From a virus, in IMG/VR virus record IMGVR_UViG_3300042485_000032, positions 1 to 32,093 of that record: DNA of 32,093 nt, one strand, 5' to 3'. Position 1 is the first letter of the stretch. The number at the start of each line of letters is the position of its first letter. Shown here piece after piece: positions 23,799-30,168 of the stretch. The translations under genes were made by a program, and so were the position numbers. The notes under the pieces are model-generated. The model saw only the letters and a program-made list of their open reading frames with translations, was not told where the DNA came from and made no database searches.

Positions 23799-24453
23799 AA
23801 CACCTGCAAAGGTAGCCCCTGTTAAGCGTTCTACTCCAAAGGTTGTTCCTAAAAAGAATGAATCTAATGCTGACAAGGTAATTGAACTCATCAAGTGGGT
23901 GGATAACCCATTCAAGCTGTTTACAGTTATCTTGTTGTCTTTCTTGTTCTTTGCAGGGTATTTTGCTTGGGACTCACGACAAGTCTTATTGCAAGCCATC
24001 ACTAACTCTAGCCATCAAACAGAACTAAAAGACACTCCATCATTGATGCAAGTGGCTTTAGCTGTTCAAAGAGACTTAGAGGCTGAGACTATTACTGTTC
24101 ACAAAGCTAATCTATCGGTTAACTCTCGAACAAACATCTTTGCTTTGAACTCTAAAGGTCACGACAAGACAATGGATGGAGTTAATTCCTCATTGTTCAA
24201 CAAAGACCCACAGCGTAATCAAGCCATCATAGCCATGCTAAGTGGTGAGGTGTCCTGCGACAAGTTAGTGGTGACAGGCAAGAACTCAGATTGGGAAGAA
24301 AAGCAAGGTGTGAAGTATGTTTGCCGTGGTGGTATTCCTCCACAGATGGGTGAGTTTGAGGGTTATATTTCAGTAGGCTTTAAGGATGTTCCTGAAGACC
24401 CTACAGAAATCAAGACACGAATCAATCTAGCCACAACTGAGATGAGTAAATGA
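23773..24453 (+). CDS. Single-pass membrane protein in the lysis region
   Basis: 226 residues. A basic, Lys/Pro-rich cytoplasmic start (MVTAKKTVKTPAKVAPVKRS) is followed by one membrane segment (about 47-66, FKLFTVILLSFLFFAGYFAW), and a 160-residue periplasmic-side domain with two cysteines (C159 and C179 or nearby). It is not an obvious spanin: there is no coiled coil next to the membrane and no partner lipoprotein. Function unknown; context suggests lysis or superinfection control. Confidence 0.65.
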   Translation: MVTAKKTVKTPAKVAPVKRSTPKVVPKKNESNADKVIELIKWVDNPFKLFTVILLSFLFFAGYFAWDSRQVLLQAITNSSHQTELKDTPSLMQVALAVQRDLEAETITVHKANLSVNSRTNIFALNSKGHDKTMDGVNSSLFNKDPQRNQAIIAMLSGEVSCDKLVVTGKNSDWEEKQGVKYVCRGGIPPQMGEFEGYISVGFKDVPEDPTEIKTRINLATTEMSK

Positions 24454-24734
24454 AATGGATAGTGTTGGTACTTTTTTCCATTTGGTTATTAGTATCAGCA
24501 CAACCCAAGCAATGCTTGTTGTCAGACTTCTATGCTTTGAGTTGGATAAGCGAGCCAACTATGCGACACATGGAATTATCTCGTTGGATAACTACGAATG
24601 GCGACTCTTGTAGTTCTGAAAAACTACTTGTTTTGTGGAATAACTTAGCATTGTGGGCTGGAGTTGCTGATAGTGCCGAGATGAGGGCAAAGGTTCTTTA
24701 CTATTTTGCTAGAGCAAGAGAAAGGGAAAAATGA
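24450..24734 (+). CDS. Small exported protein
   Basis: 94 residues with a signal peptide-like start (MKWIVLVLFSIWLLVSAQPK; cleavage perhaps near residue 18). Two cysteines remain (C22, C54) that could form a disulfide. The helical end reads LLVLWNNLALWAGVADSAEM and RAREREK. There is no lipobox at the expected place. Overlaps on both sides (ATGA) tie it to the lysis genes. Function unknown. Confidence 0.65.
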   Translation: MKWIVLVLFSIWLLVSAQPKQCLLSDFYALSWISEPTMRHMELSRWITTNGDSCSSEKLLVLWNNLALWAGVADSAEMRAKVLYYFARAREREK

Positions 24735-24970
24735 TTACTTTAAATAGGTGGTATCCACTTGTTTACCCTACTCAATACGATGTGAAGCAAATAGCTTTTG
24801 AGAAGGCTGTGGAGCGTGTCCAAGCTGAATATAGAGAAGCCACAGAAGCAAACAAGATTGAGTTTAAGACTCGTGAGTTGGAAGTTGAACTCTACGATAA
24901 AAAAGCTAGACAACATACGATTGAGCTTGGTATGTTTGAAGATAGAAGACGATTTCAGATTTTTGTATAA
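24731..24970 (+). CDS. Small coiled-coil hypothetical protein
   Basis: 79 residues. After MITLNRWYPLVYPTQYDVKQ a charged helix (AFEKAVERVQAEYREATEAN) runs to the end. It has no signal or membrane segment. ATGA coupling to the preceding gene supports translation. No function is recognised. Confidence 0.55.
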   Translation: MITLNRWYPLVYPTQYDVKQIAFEKAVERVQAEYREATEANKIEFKTRELEVELYDKKARQHTIELGMFEDRRRFQIFV

Positions 24971-24978
24971 GGACTAAT

Positions 24979-25482
24979 ATGCTTTCACTTTTTTCTACTC
25001 TTGGTGGTTTGCTAATTTCAGGCTTACCAAAACTCCTAGAATACTTTCAGAACAAGGCTGACCAAAAGCATGAGTTAGCTTTGGCTAGAGTGCAGACTGA
25101 GAAAGAACTACAGTTAGCTGCGGCTGGCTTTGCGGCTCAAGCCAAGGTAGAGGAAATTCGCACAGATCAGGTTTCCATGCAGTCTGAAGCACAGATGACA
25201 GAAGCTGCTTTAAAGCACGATGAGAAGGTCTTAGAGAAGGCTTCTCAATGGGTGGCTAATTATGTTGGTACTGTAAGACCCACAGTTACCTATATCTTTG
25301 TCTTTGAGTTAGTCGCTATCAATGCTTGGATAGCCTACTACATCTACTCTCGACCTAGTTTGGTGATGAGCATGGATGATTTGATTCGTGTATCTGACAT
25401 TATTTTCTCTACCGATGAGATGGCTATGTTGGGTGGAATTATTGGTTTCTGGTTTGGCTCAAGAGGCTGGAACAAGAAATGA
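24979..25482 (+). CDS. Holin-like protein (3TM GTA-holin type)
   Basis: 167 residues. One hydrophobic segment at the start (about 2-19), a long charged helix (24-90), then TVRPTVTYIFVFELVAINAW (98-117) and MAMLGGIIGFWFGSRGW (148-164). The end FWFGSRGWNKK and the VRPxxTY segment fit the three-membrane-segment holin family known from gene transfer agents. It ends in an ATGA overlap with the lysozyme, supporting a lysis role. It would be the second holin-type protein of the cassette. Confidence 0.75.
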   Translation: MLSLFSTLGGLLISGLPKLLEYFQNKADQKHELALARVQTEKELQLAAAGFAAQAKVEEIRTDQVSMQSEAQMTEAALKHDEKVLEKASQWVANYVGTVRPTVTYIFVFELVAINAWIAYYIYSRPSLVMSMDDLIRVSDIIFSTDEMAMLGGIIGFWFGSRGWNKK

Positions 25483-25982
25483 AAATCAGCAAAGAAGGTG
25501 AACACCTGATGCACTTCTTTGAAGGCTACAGGAACAAGCCTTATCGCTGTTCTGCGGCTATTTGGACAGTCGGTTGGGGTCACGCTATGTATGGAGATCA
25601 ACTAAATCTCCCAAACGTGCGTAAAGAGGGTTACACAGGTTTAATTCGTTCTGACTATCAACTTAAAGGGGAAGACAATCGTGTCTGGTCAAAAGAGGAA
25701 TTGGTTGAATTATTCAAAGTTGACATCAGCAGTTTTGAACGTGGTGTTCTTCGACTTAGCCCTAATCTGGTTGGTCATCAAGGGAAATTCGATGCTGTTG
25801 TCTCTTTCGCTTATAACGCAGGGTTAGGTAATTACCAAAGGTCTACCATTCGCATGAAGGTTAATAGGGGTGATTGGGATGGGGCGGCAGAGGCATTTAT
25901 GTCTTGGACTAAGGCTGGTGTCAAAGAAGTCGCAGGTTTGGTTAAGCGCAGAAAAGCGGAAAAAGCATTGTTCCTTAATTAA
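25479..25982 (+). CDS. Endolysin (GH24 lysozyme)
   Basis: 167 residues, standard for T4/P22-type lysozymes. The catalytic region is FFEGYRNKPYRCSAAIWTVGWGH: Glu15, Cys24 and Thr30, spaced as Glu/Asp/Thr in T4 lysozyme, so Cys replaces the usual Asp. The rest has AVVSFAYNAGLGNYQRSTI and FMSWTKAGVKEVAGLVKRRK, the normal C-terminal lobe. There is no signal or SAR segment at the N-terminus, so it should need a holin to reach the cell wall. Compared with T4, an insertion (about 37-70) follows the active site. Confidence 0.9.
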   Translation: MKISKEGEHLMHFFEGYRNKPYRCSAAIWTVGWGHAMYGDQLNLPNVRKEGYTGLIRSDYQLKGEDNRVWSKEELVELFKVDISSFERGVLRLSPNLVGHQGKFDAVVSFAYNAGLGNYQRSTIRMKVNRGDWDGAAEAFMSWTKAGVKEVAGLVKRRKAEKALFLN

Positions 25983-26015
25983 ACTGACATAGATATAAGA
26001 TTTAATCTGACACCT

Positions 26016-26387
26016 ATGGCTAATATACCCAATCAACAAGACGCTGAACTTTTTGCCCAAAGTATTAAAAAATGGCAAGAGGTGCTGAATCTTGGTGATT
26101 GGAGGATAGAGAAAGGGATAAAACCTGCCAAGCAAGCAATGGCTTCTGTTGAGTTTAACGAAAATGCTAGGCTTGCCGTTTACCGACTAGGTGACTTTGG
26201 TGCAGAAAAAATAACTGATGAATCGCTAGACAAGACTGCTTTGCATGAGTGCTTGCATATTTTCTTGCACGATCTAATGATGGTTGCGACAGACCCTAAG
26301 TCTTCAGACGAGGATATTGAAATGCAAGAGCATAGGGTAATTAACTTGCTTGAAAATCTCTTAAAGGATTCTCATGGTATCAAGTAA
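26016..26387 (+). CDS. Zinc metallopeptidase-like protein (HExxH)
   Basis: 123 residues with HECLH at 77-81 followed by IFLHDL and a later EMQEHRVINLLENLL; E105 or H106 could complete a zinc site. The N-terminus (KKWQEVLNLGDWRIEKG) resembles small phage proteins of this kind. It overlaps the next gene by 14 bases. Whether it cuts any protein is unknown; the length is short for a full peptidase. Confidence 0.65.
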   Translation: MANIPNQQDAELFAQSIKKWQEVLNLGDWRIEKGIKPAKQAMASVEFNENARLAVYRLGDFGAEKITDESLDKTALHECLHIFLHDLMMVATDPKSSDEDIEMQEHRVINLLENLLKDSHGIK

Positions 26388-27363
26388 TGGGCTAACAACT
26401 TGTTCAGATGAGGAATTTCTAGCCCTTTGGGACAAGTATCAATCTGTCGCCAAAATAGCAAAACTCTTATGTTTGACCGAACGGGCTGTAAATTACCGCA
26501 GAAGACGCATGGAAAATCGTGTGGGTGTTTTGAAAGCTATAGACTCAAGAGGTGTTATTTACGATCAGAAAAGAGCTAAATCCTTTTCTCCTTTAAAACA
26601 AATAGAGCTTGGCATACTAGATGGGACTGTTATTGTGTTCTCGGATGCCCACTTCATTCCTGCACAGCGTACAACAGCGTTTAAAGGGCTTCTATGGGCT
26701 ATCCAAGAGTTTTCCCCAAAGGCCGTGATATGTAATGGTGATGCGTTCGATGGAGCGTCTATATCGAGGCACGATGTAACAGATCAACCACAGACTTCTG
26801 TTATTCAAGAGTTAAAGGCTTGTCAGGCTATGCTTGGTGAGATTGAGGAGGTAGCAAAAGCAGCAAGGCACAATGTAAAGCTAGTGTTTACATTTGGCAA
26901 TCACGATGTAAGGTTTGCCAACAGATTGGCTCAACACGCACCACAATTTAAGGATGTACAGGGCTTTAAGCTGACAGACCATATCACCGAGTGGGATTTC
27001 TGTTGGGCGGTATGGCCTACCCCACAAGTAATCATCAAGCACCGATATAAGGGTGGAGTCCATGCGACTCACAATAATACAGTCCAAGCGGGTATTTCAG
27101 TGGTTACAGGGCATCTTCATAGTTTAAAAGTGACCCCATTTACTGACTATAACGGGAACAGGTTTGGGGTAGATACAGGGACACTTGCTGAGACTGATGG
27201 CCCACAGTTTACTTATGCTGAACTAAACCCTAGCAACCACAGATCAGGCTTTGCAGTACTGAACTTCTTTAATGGGAAGTTATTGTGGCCTGAACTCGTA
27301 CACAAGTTTGATGAGGACTTGGTTGAGTTTCGTGGTGAAGTGATTGATGTAGGTGCATTTTGA
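26374..27363 (+). CDS. Calcineurin-like metallophosphoesterase
   Basis: 329 residues. Residues 11-50 look like a helix-turn-helix (YQSVAKIAKLLCLTERAVNY). From 85 a phosphoesterase follows with the family metal motifs: SDAHF (D91, H93), NGDAFDG (D123, with D126), GNHD (175-178), a His near 230 and GHLH (246-249). Members cleave phosphoester bonds in nucleic acids, nucleotides or proteins with two metal ions. The HTH start suggests that the enzyme is brought to DNA, which is inference. Confidence 0.85.
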   Translation: MVSSNGLTTCSDEEFLALWDKYQSVAKIAKLLCLTERAVNYRRRRMENRVGVLKAIDSRGVIYDQKRAKSFSPLKQIELGILDGTVIVFSDAHFIPAQRTTAFKGLLWAIQEFSPKAVICNGDAFDGASISRHDVTDQPQTSVIQELKACQAMLGEIEEVAKAARHNVKLVFTFGNHDVRFANRLAQHAPQFKDVQGFKLTDHITEWDFCWAVWPTPQVIIKHRYKGGVHATHNNTVQAGISVVTGHLHSLKVTPFTDYNGNRFGVDTGTLAETDGPQFTYAELNPSNHRSGFAVLNFFNGKLLWPELVHKFDEDLVEFRGEVIDVGAF

Positions 27364-27503
27364 GTGCTTGGCTAATCATCCTCACAGGGGCAATATACGC
27401 CTACATTGCTGGTGAGCAGCTATGGAAAGATAACCCACACATGGCTATTGTGTATGCAGGTTACGCTTTCTCGAATGTGGGTCTTTACTTACTGGCTAAG
27501 TAG
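27360..27503 (+). CDS. 47-residue membrane protein
   Basis: A TTG start, overlapping the preceding stop (TTGA), with AGGTG about 5 bases upstream. It reads MSAWLIILTGAIYAYIAGEQ, then LWKDNPHMAIVYAGYAFSNV and GLYLLAK: two membrane segments around a short charged loop. I recall this short sequence type from other phages. It meets the leftward genes tail to tail with an 8-base overlap at 27496-27503. Function unknown. Confidence 0.65.
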   Translation: MSAWLIILTGAIYAYIAGEQLWKDNPHMAIVYAGYAFSNVGLYLLAK

Positions 27504-27804
27504 GTTCACGAACAAACAATCCATTAGGCAATAGTGTGCCTTTCCGATTCTTAATCTGATCGTATGCAACTTCCATGCAGTCTACCAGATTTAGGTCTTG
27601 TAGAGCGCAGTAGTTGACCAGACAGACCATTACATCGCCTACAGCATCCTCGATAGCTTCACGATCATTCTTAATCGTTGCATCAGCTAACTCACCCATC
27701 TCTGACATAGCTTTAAGAAGCTGAGTCTCTGGTGTACTGTTAGGAATAATCTTTCTGGCTTCAGACCATTGGATGATCTTAATTTCTATGTTTGCGTATG
27801 ACAT
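27496..27804 (-). CDS. MazG-like nucleotide pyrophosphohydrolase
   Basis: 102 residues from the ATG at 27804, which has AAGAGAG about 5 bases upstream; a GTG at 27810 is also in frame. The motif is SEMGELADATIKNDREAIED, then AVGDVMVCLV: the Glu/Asp helices of the MazG/all-alpha NTP-PPase fold. Such enzymes hydrolyse NTPs or (p)ppGpp-like nucleotides, and phage copies may keep starved hosts active. It is the last gene of the leftward operon and overlaps the one before by 19 bases. Confidence 0.8.
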   Translation of the reverse strand: MSYANIEIKIIQWSEARKIIPNSTPETQLLKAMSEMGELADATIKNDREAIEDAVGDVMVCLVNYCALQDLNLVDCMEVAYDQIKNRKGTLLPNGLFVREPT

Positions 27805-28112
27805 GACCACTCTCTTTCGTTTCTACTTGAGTTTGATTTAACTGTTTTACCTGTGAGATGAATAAGCCCTAGAACTCTCATCTCGTTTAATCGTCTAGCG
27901 ACTTGATTACCATCTAATCCAGACAACAAAGCTATCCCATCTTTACCTAGATCACCATGAGTTTTTAGGCAGTCTAAGATGATCTGGTGATGTTGAGCGA
28001 CTACTGGTTTAATAGCCTCTGCTGCTTCAAAAGAAGTTAGTGGGTCTGTTGCTCTGACCATTGGAAAGTCAGGCATAACAAAAATTCTTTTAAACGCTTC
28101 TTTGTAATCCAT
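27786..28112 (-). CDS. Winged-helix DNA-binding protein
   Basis: 108 residues from the ATG at 28112, which has AAGGAG upstream on its strand; the frame extends further upstream but without a site and across the SSB-like gene. After MDYKEAFKRIFVMPDFPMVR, a TSFEAAEA helix leads into a winged helix: IILDCLKTHGDLGKDGIALL, SGLDGNQVARRLNEMRVLGL and IHLTGKTV. It probably binds DNA as a regulator or recombination accessory. Confidence 0.75.
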   Translation of the reverse strand: MDYKEAFKRIFVMPDFPMVRATDPLTSFEAAEAIKPVVAQHHQIILDCLKTHGDLGKDGIALLSGLDGNQVARRLNEMRVLGLIHLTGKTVKSNSSRNEREWSCHTQT

Positions 28113-28118
28113 TATTTT

Positions 28119-28145
28119 CTCCTTGAGATGGGGGACTAAGCCCCC
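28119..28145 (-). promoter_or_regulatory. Intercistronic G/C hairpin just before a ribosome site
   Basis: Five G (28130-28134) pair with five C (28141-28145) around a six-base loop, and on the minus strand the hairpin ends five bases before AAGGAG of the winged-helix gene. No T run follows, so it is not a simple terminator. It could affect mRNA decay or translation of the downstream genes. Confidence 0.4.
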
Positions 28146-28152
28146 TATTAAC

Positions 28153-28398
28153 TTAAAACGGCATTGAATCGTCAAATTCTTCTTTAACCTTTTTCTTAGG
28201 CTGCAAAGAAGCATCTGCGTTCTTGTTCTTGACAGACAGAGACATAAACTTGTTTCCATCCTTGCTGACTTTAATCCAAGCTGATAGCCAGTAGTCAGTC
28301 CCATCTACGTTAATGCTACCTTTGTAATCAGGAAATTTAGCATCGTCTTTTCGGTCGTTCTTAAACAACGAGCCTCGGTTGTTGTTATCGTATTCCAT
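28153..28398 (-). CDS. SSB-like small protein
   Basis: 81 residues. It reads NRGSLFKNDRKDDAKFPDYK, then GSINVDGTDYWLSAWIKVSK and KFMSLSVKNK: a compact beta pattern like DUF736/OB-type proteins. The C-terminus FDDSMPF resembles the acidic tip (DDDIPF) of bacterial SSBs that recruits partners. It lies directly after the ERF gene, where an ssDNA-binding protein fits. It is short for an SSB, so the call is tentative. Confidence 0.65.
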   Translation of the reverse strand: MEYDNNNRGSLFKNDRKDDAKFPDYKGSINVDGTDYWLSAWIKVSKDGNKFMSLSVKNKNADASLQPKKKVKEEFDDSMPF

Positions 28399-29000
28399 TA
28401 CTCTTTCGCTTTCTTTAATGCACTTCTTACTTTACTAGGAAGCAAAGTCCACAGAGCAATCTTTTGCTGATCGTCTAGGTTCTCTGCTTCCAACTTCACC
28501 CAAGCTGTCTTAGGTTCTTCTTTCTCACAAAGAGCAATTAAGTCCATTGCTAACTCTTTGAGATAAATCTGTTCATCCTCTGGGATGTTATCCATTGCAC
28601 CCTGAGTAGGTGTGATGATTACTTCTTTGATCGGTGCAGAGGAGTCCAGAGCATCATGCTCAACGATCTCCATTGCTGTCACCCAGAGATAGCGTCTGGT
28701 GTAGGTTTCTACTGCGCCAAGATTCTGGATAGGATGGCAGCCCTTGAGGTTAGCATCAGCCATTGGTGAGGTAATGATGATGTTTGTGCCATCGTCTGTG
28801 TCTGTGATCGTTAGGCTTGCAATCTCTGAATCGTAAGAGACTACGCCACAAAGACCAACTTCATTAAAGATTGAATTGATCGTGGGGATAAAGTCACCGA
28901 GTTCAAAGTATGAGTAGCCAGCGAACTTATTGTGGCCTGACTTCTTGAGAGGTGCGTTTTGCAACATGATTCGTGCTTGCATTAACTTCTTATGTACCAT
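28398..29000 (-). CDS. erf: ERF family ssDNA-annealing protein
   Basis: 200 residues, with AAGGA before the ATG. The ERF core runs from LMQARIMLQNAPLKKSGHNK through FAGYSYFELGDFIPTINSIF to NLGAVETYTRRYLWVTAMEI, followed by VEHDALD. ERF proteins (P22 Erf type) form rings and anneal complementary ssDNA for recombination and circularisation of the genome. A C-terminal helical part (about 140-200) may bind partners. Its neighbours (SSB-like, NinB, nucleases) fit this role. Confidence 0.9.
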   Translation of the reverse strand: MVHKKLMQARIMLQNAPLKKSGHNKFAGYSYFELGDFIPTINSIFNEVGLCGVVSYDSEIASLTITDTDDGTNIIITSPMADANLKGCHPIQNLGAVETYTRRYLWVTAMEIVEHDALDSSAPIKEVIITPTQGAMDNIPEDEQIYLKELAMDLIALCEKEEPKTAWVKLEAENLDDQQKIALWTLLPSKVRSALKKAKE

Positions 29001-29175
29001 TTGAATTTCCTTGAGTTAAATATTCTTCAATCATTGCTTCTTTGTCGTCTTCGTATAAATCCTCGAAAGGTACAAAGTGGTTTTCTCCACAGCATGAGCC
29101 GTAGGTCTTTTGTTCAGTACAGTAGCAGCAGTAAAGCGGCCCTGTTAAATCCTTGATTGCGTCTTGTCTTGTCAT
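28990..29175 (-). CDS. Small Cys-rich protein
   Basis: 61 residues with five cysteines: LYCCYCTEQKTYGSCCGENH, which looks like a zinc finger or knuckle, then an acidic helix (FEDLYEDDKEAMIEEYL). It overlaps ERF by 11 bases and is coupled to the gene before it. I recall similar small proteins in phage early operons; function unknown. Confidence 0.65.
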   Translation of the reverse strand: MTRQDAIKDLTGPLYCCYCTEQKTYGSCCGENHFVPFEDLYEDDKEAMIEEYLTQGNSNGT

Positions 29176-29327
29176 TGGATTCTTTGAACTTGTTTAGCTA
29201 CAAGCCATTTATCACCTAACTGGCGTACTGACTTCACCCATTGCTTTTGGTAGCCTCTAATAACCTCTGGAGGGGCATCGTAGGTGGCAAATATCTTACG
29301 AACGTGGGTTAAGAATCGTGTGTTCAT
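29172..29327 (-). CDS. 51-residue hypothetical protein
   Basis: From the ATG at 29327: MNTRFLTHVRKIFATYDAPP, then EVIRGYQKQWVKSVRQLGDK and a basic end. A longer frame upstream is open but is already occupied by the coupled 29-residue membrane ORF. The YDAPP...WVxSVRxLGDKW pattern is one I recall from short phage proteins. Basic, so perhaps DNA-linked. ATGA overlaps join it to both neighbours. Confidence 0.6.
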   Translation of the reverse strand: MNTRFLTHVRKIFATYDAPPEVIRGYQKQWVKSVRQLGDKWLVAKQVQRIQ

Positions 29328-29413
29328 GTTGACCACCATGCAACCAGTAAAACTGCCAAGCCAACACCAATTGATATTGCTGTAACGTAATCCATGATTT
29401 TCTCGAAGTTCAT
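29324..29413 (-). CDS. 29-residue membrane peptide
   Basis: MNFEKIMDYVTAISIGVGLA, then VLLVAWWST and stop: one hydrophobic segment. AAGGA lies about six bases before the ATG at 29413, and the stop overlaps the next start in ATGA. It is the first ORF of the leftward operon. Translational coupling and a good ribosome site argue that it is real in spite of its size. Function unknown. Confidence 0.55.
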   Translation of the reverse strand: MNFEKIMDYVTAISIGVGLAVLLVAWWST

Positions 29414-29461
29414 TTTGTTTCCTTAAAAAGACCCACTTACGATTTGTTGTGGGCTGACGCA

Positions 29462-29489
29462 AGTATATCAAACTAAACCAACTAAACAA
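29462..29489 (-). promoter_or_regulatory. Leftward early promoter
   Basis: On the minus strand: TTGTTT (29489-29484), a 16-base spacer, and TATACT (29467-29462) preceded by TGA, an extended -10. It would start near 29455 and serve the MazG-to-peptide operon. Two copies of AACTAAAC lie within -35 and spacer and may be operator half-sites. Confidence 0.6.
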
Positions 29490-29522
29490 GATATTTTTAT
29501 TAGGATAAACCCTTAGGTAAAC
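29471..29522 (+). promoter_or_regulatory. Cluster of TAAAC elements (possible operators)
   Basis: AACTAAAC occurs twice in tandem (29471-29478, 29480-29487), and TTAGGATAAAC (29500-29510) and TTAGGTAAAC (29513-29522) follow. The four TAAAC cores at 29474, 29483, 29506 and 29518 lie in one orientation between the divergent promoters. They could bind the Cro-like protein encoded next door. That is inference. Confidence 0.4.
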
Positions 29523-29535
29523 ATTTTGTTGACTT

Positions 29536-29544
29536 TGCTATACT
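29536..29544 (+). promoter_or_regulatory. Rightward extended -10 promoter (possibly leaderless)
   Basis: TGC-TATACT (29536-29544) is an extended -10; no good -35 is found 16-18 bases upstream. The expected start would be at or within a base or two of the ATG at 29551, and no Shine-Dalgarno site lies before that ATG. The mRNA may therefore be leaderless, as for lambda cI from PRM. Confidence 0.45.
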
Positions 29545-29550
29545 TGTGGG

Positions 29551-29703
29551 ATGGACATAAAACAAGCAATCACACTTGCTGGCTCACAGAGTGAGCTTGC
29601 TAGAATCTTTGGCATAACAAGGGCAGCAGTCAACCATTGGAAGACAATCCCTGCGTTACGCCTATACCAACTCAAAGAACTCAGACCAGAATGGTTTAAA
29701 TGA
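29551..29703 (+). CDS. Cro-like HTH regulator
   Basis: 50 residues: MDIKQAITLAGSQSELARIF, then GITRAAVNHWKTIPALRLYQ and a short end. The helix-turn-helix (SQSELARIFGITRAAVNHW) and length match Cro/YdaS-type repressors. It lies directly by the divergent promoters, so it probably represses them. No CI-type repressor or integrase is in the window. ATGA joins it to the next gene. Confidence 0.8.
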   Translation: MDIKQAITLAGSQSELARIFGITRAAVNHWKTIPALRLYQLKELRPEWFK

Positions 29704-30062
29704 CACAAGAAGCAATAATTAAAGCCCTCCAGAATGGGCCACTTACTTCACAAGAAGTCTGTGATTTAATAGGGATGCCTAAATCCTCTGTATTGTCCAC
29801 AGCTAAGAAACTACGCTACAAAGGCGATCTAACCACAGAGGAGGTTCAGGTTGGTCGCTACAGAGTGGCTAGGTACACCCTTGCTGACCACTTGATTGAG
29901 AACAAGCCAAAAGACGAAACTCGCTGCTTACTGAACCCTTTTGATATTCGTAACGCCAAGGGCATCTTTAGCAAATCAGAGTATGCTGTGATGAACGCAC
30001 AAGCTAAACGATTGCTTGGTAAACCAGTCAAAAAAGAAATTACCAACAATCAATTTATTTGA
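29700..30062 (+). CDS. Winged-helix protein
   Basis: 120 residues. The N-terminus forms a winged helix: IIKALQNGPLTSQEVCDLIG, MPKSSVLSTAKKLRYKGDL and a wing strand VQVGRYRVARYTL. The end is basic (QAKRLLGKPVKKEITNN). It may regulate early genes or assist replication. It starts in an ATGA overlap with the Cro-like gene, so the two are co-translated. Confidence 0.7.
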   Translation: MTQEAIIKALQNGPLTSQEVCDLIGMPKSSVLSTAKKLRYKGDLTTEEVQVGRYRVARYTLADHLIENKPKDETRCLLNPFDIRNAKGIFSKSEYAVMNAQAKRLLGKPVKKEITNNQFI

Positions 30063-30068
30063 TACAAT
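30040..30068 (+). promoter_or_regulatory. Promoter before the DUF1376 gene
   Basis: TTACCA (30040-30045), 17 bases, TACAAT (30063-30068): four and five of six consensus bases at ideal spacing. It would start near 30075, just before the structured leader. It lies at the end of the winged-helix gene. Confidence 0.5.
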
Positions 30069-30074
30069 GTTTTG

Positions 30075-30150
30075 AAACACGGCTAGGTTGGGCTTGATCT
30101 CCCGACCGAAAAGAGTTATCCCCTCTCCTGCCGCAGTTTCTTTTTAGGGG
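30075..30150 (+). ncRNA. Structured 5' leader / possible attenuator
   Basis: Inside an outer CGGC/GCCG pairing (30080-30083 with 30130-30133) lie a 7-bp hairpin GGTTGGG/CCCGACC (30086-30092 with 30101-30107) and a 4-bp AGAG/CTCT one (30112-30115 with 30123-30126). TTTCTTTTT follows at 30137. CCCCT (30120-30124) can instead pair with AGGGG (30146-30150), so two mutually exclusive folds exist, as in attenuators. No ORF is credible here. Whether it terminates, senses something or is only a stable leader is unknown. Confidence 0.45.
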
Positions 30151-30168
30151 TGTTTAAAAGGCGGATTT

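Noticed and set aside
27504-27810. Terminator between the converging gene sets
   Set aside because: The two stop codons overlap and no hairpin with a T run is visible on either strand nearby.
30080-30133. tRNA-like gene
   Set aside because: The nested hairpins lack a 7-bp acceptor stem, a T loop (TTCGA) and a normal anticodon arm.
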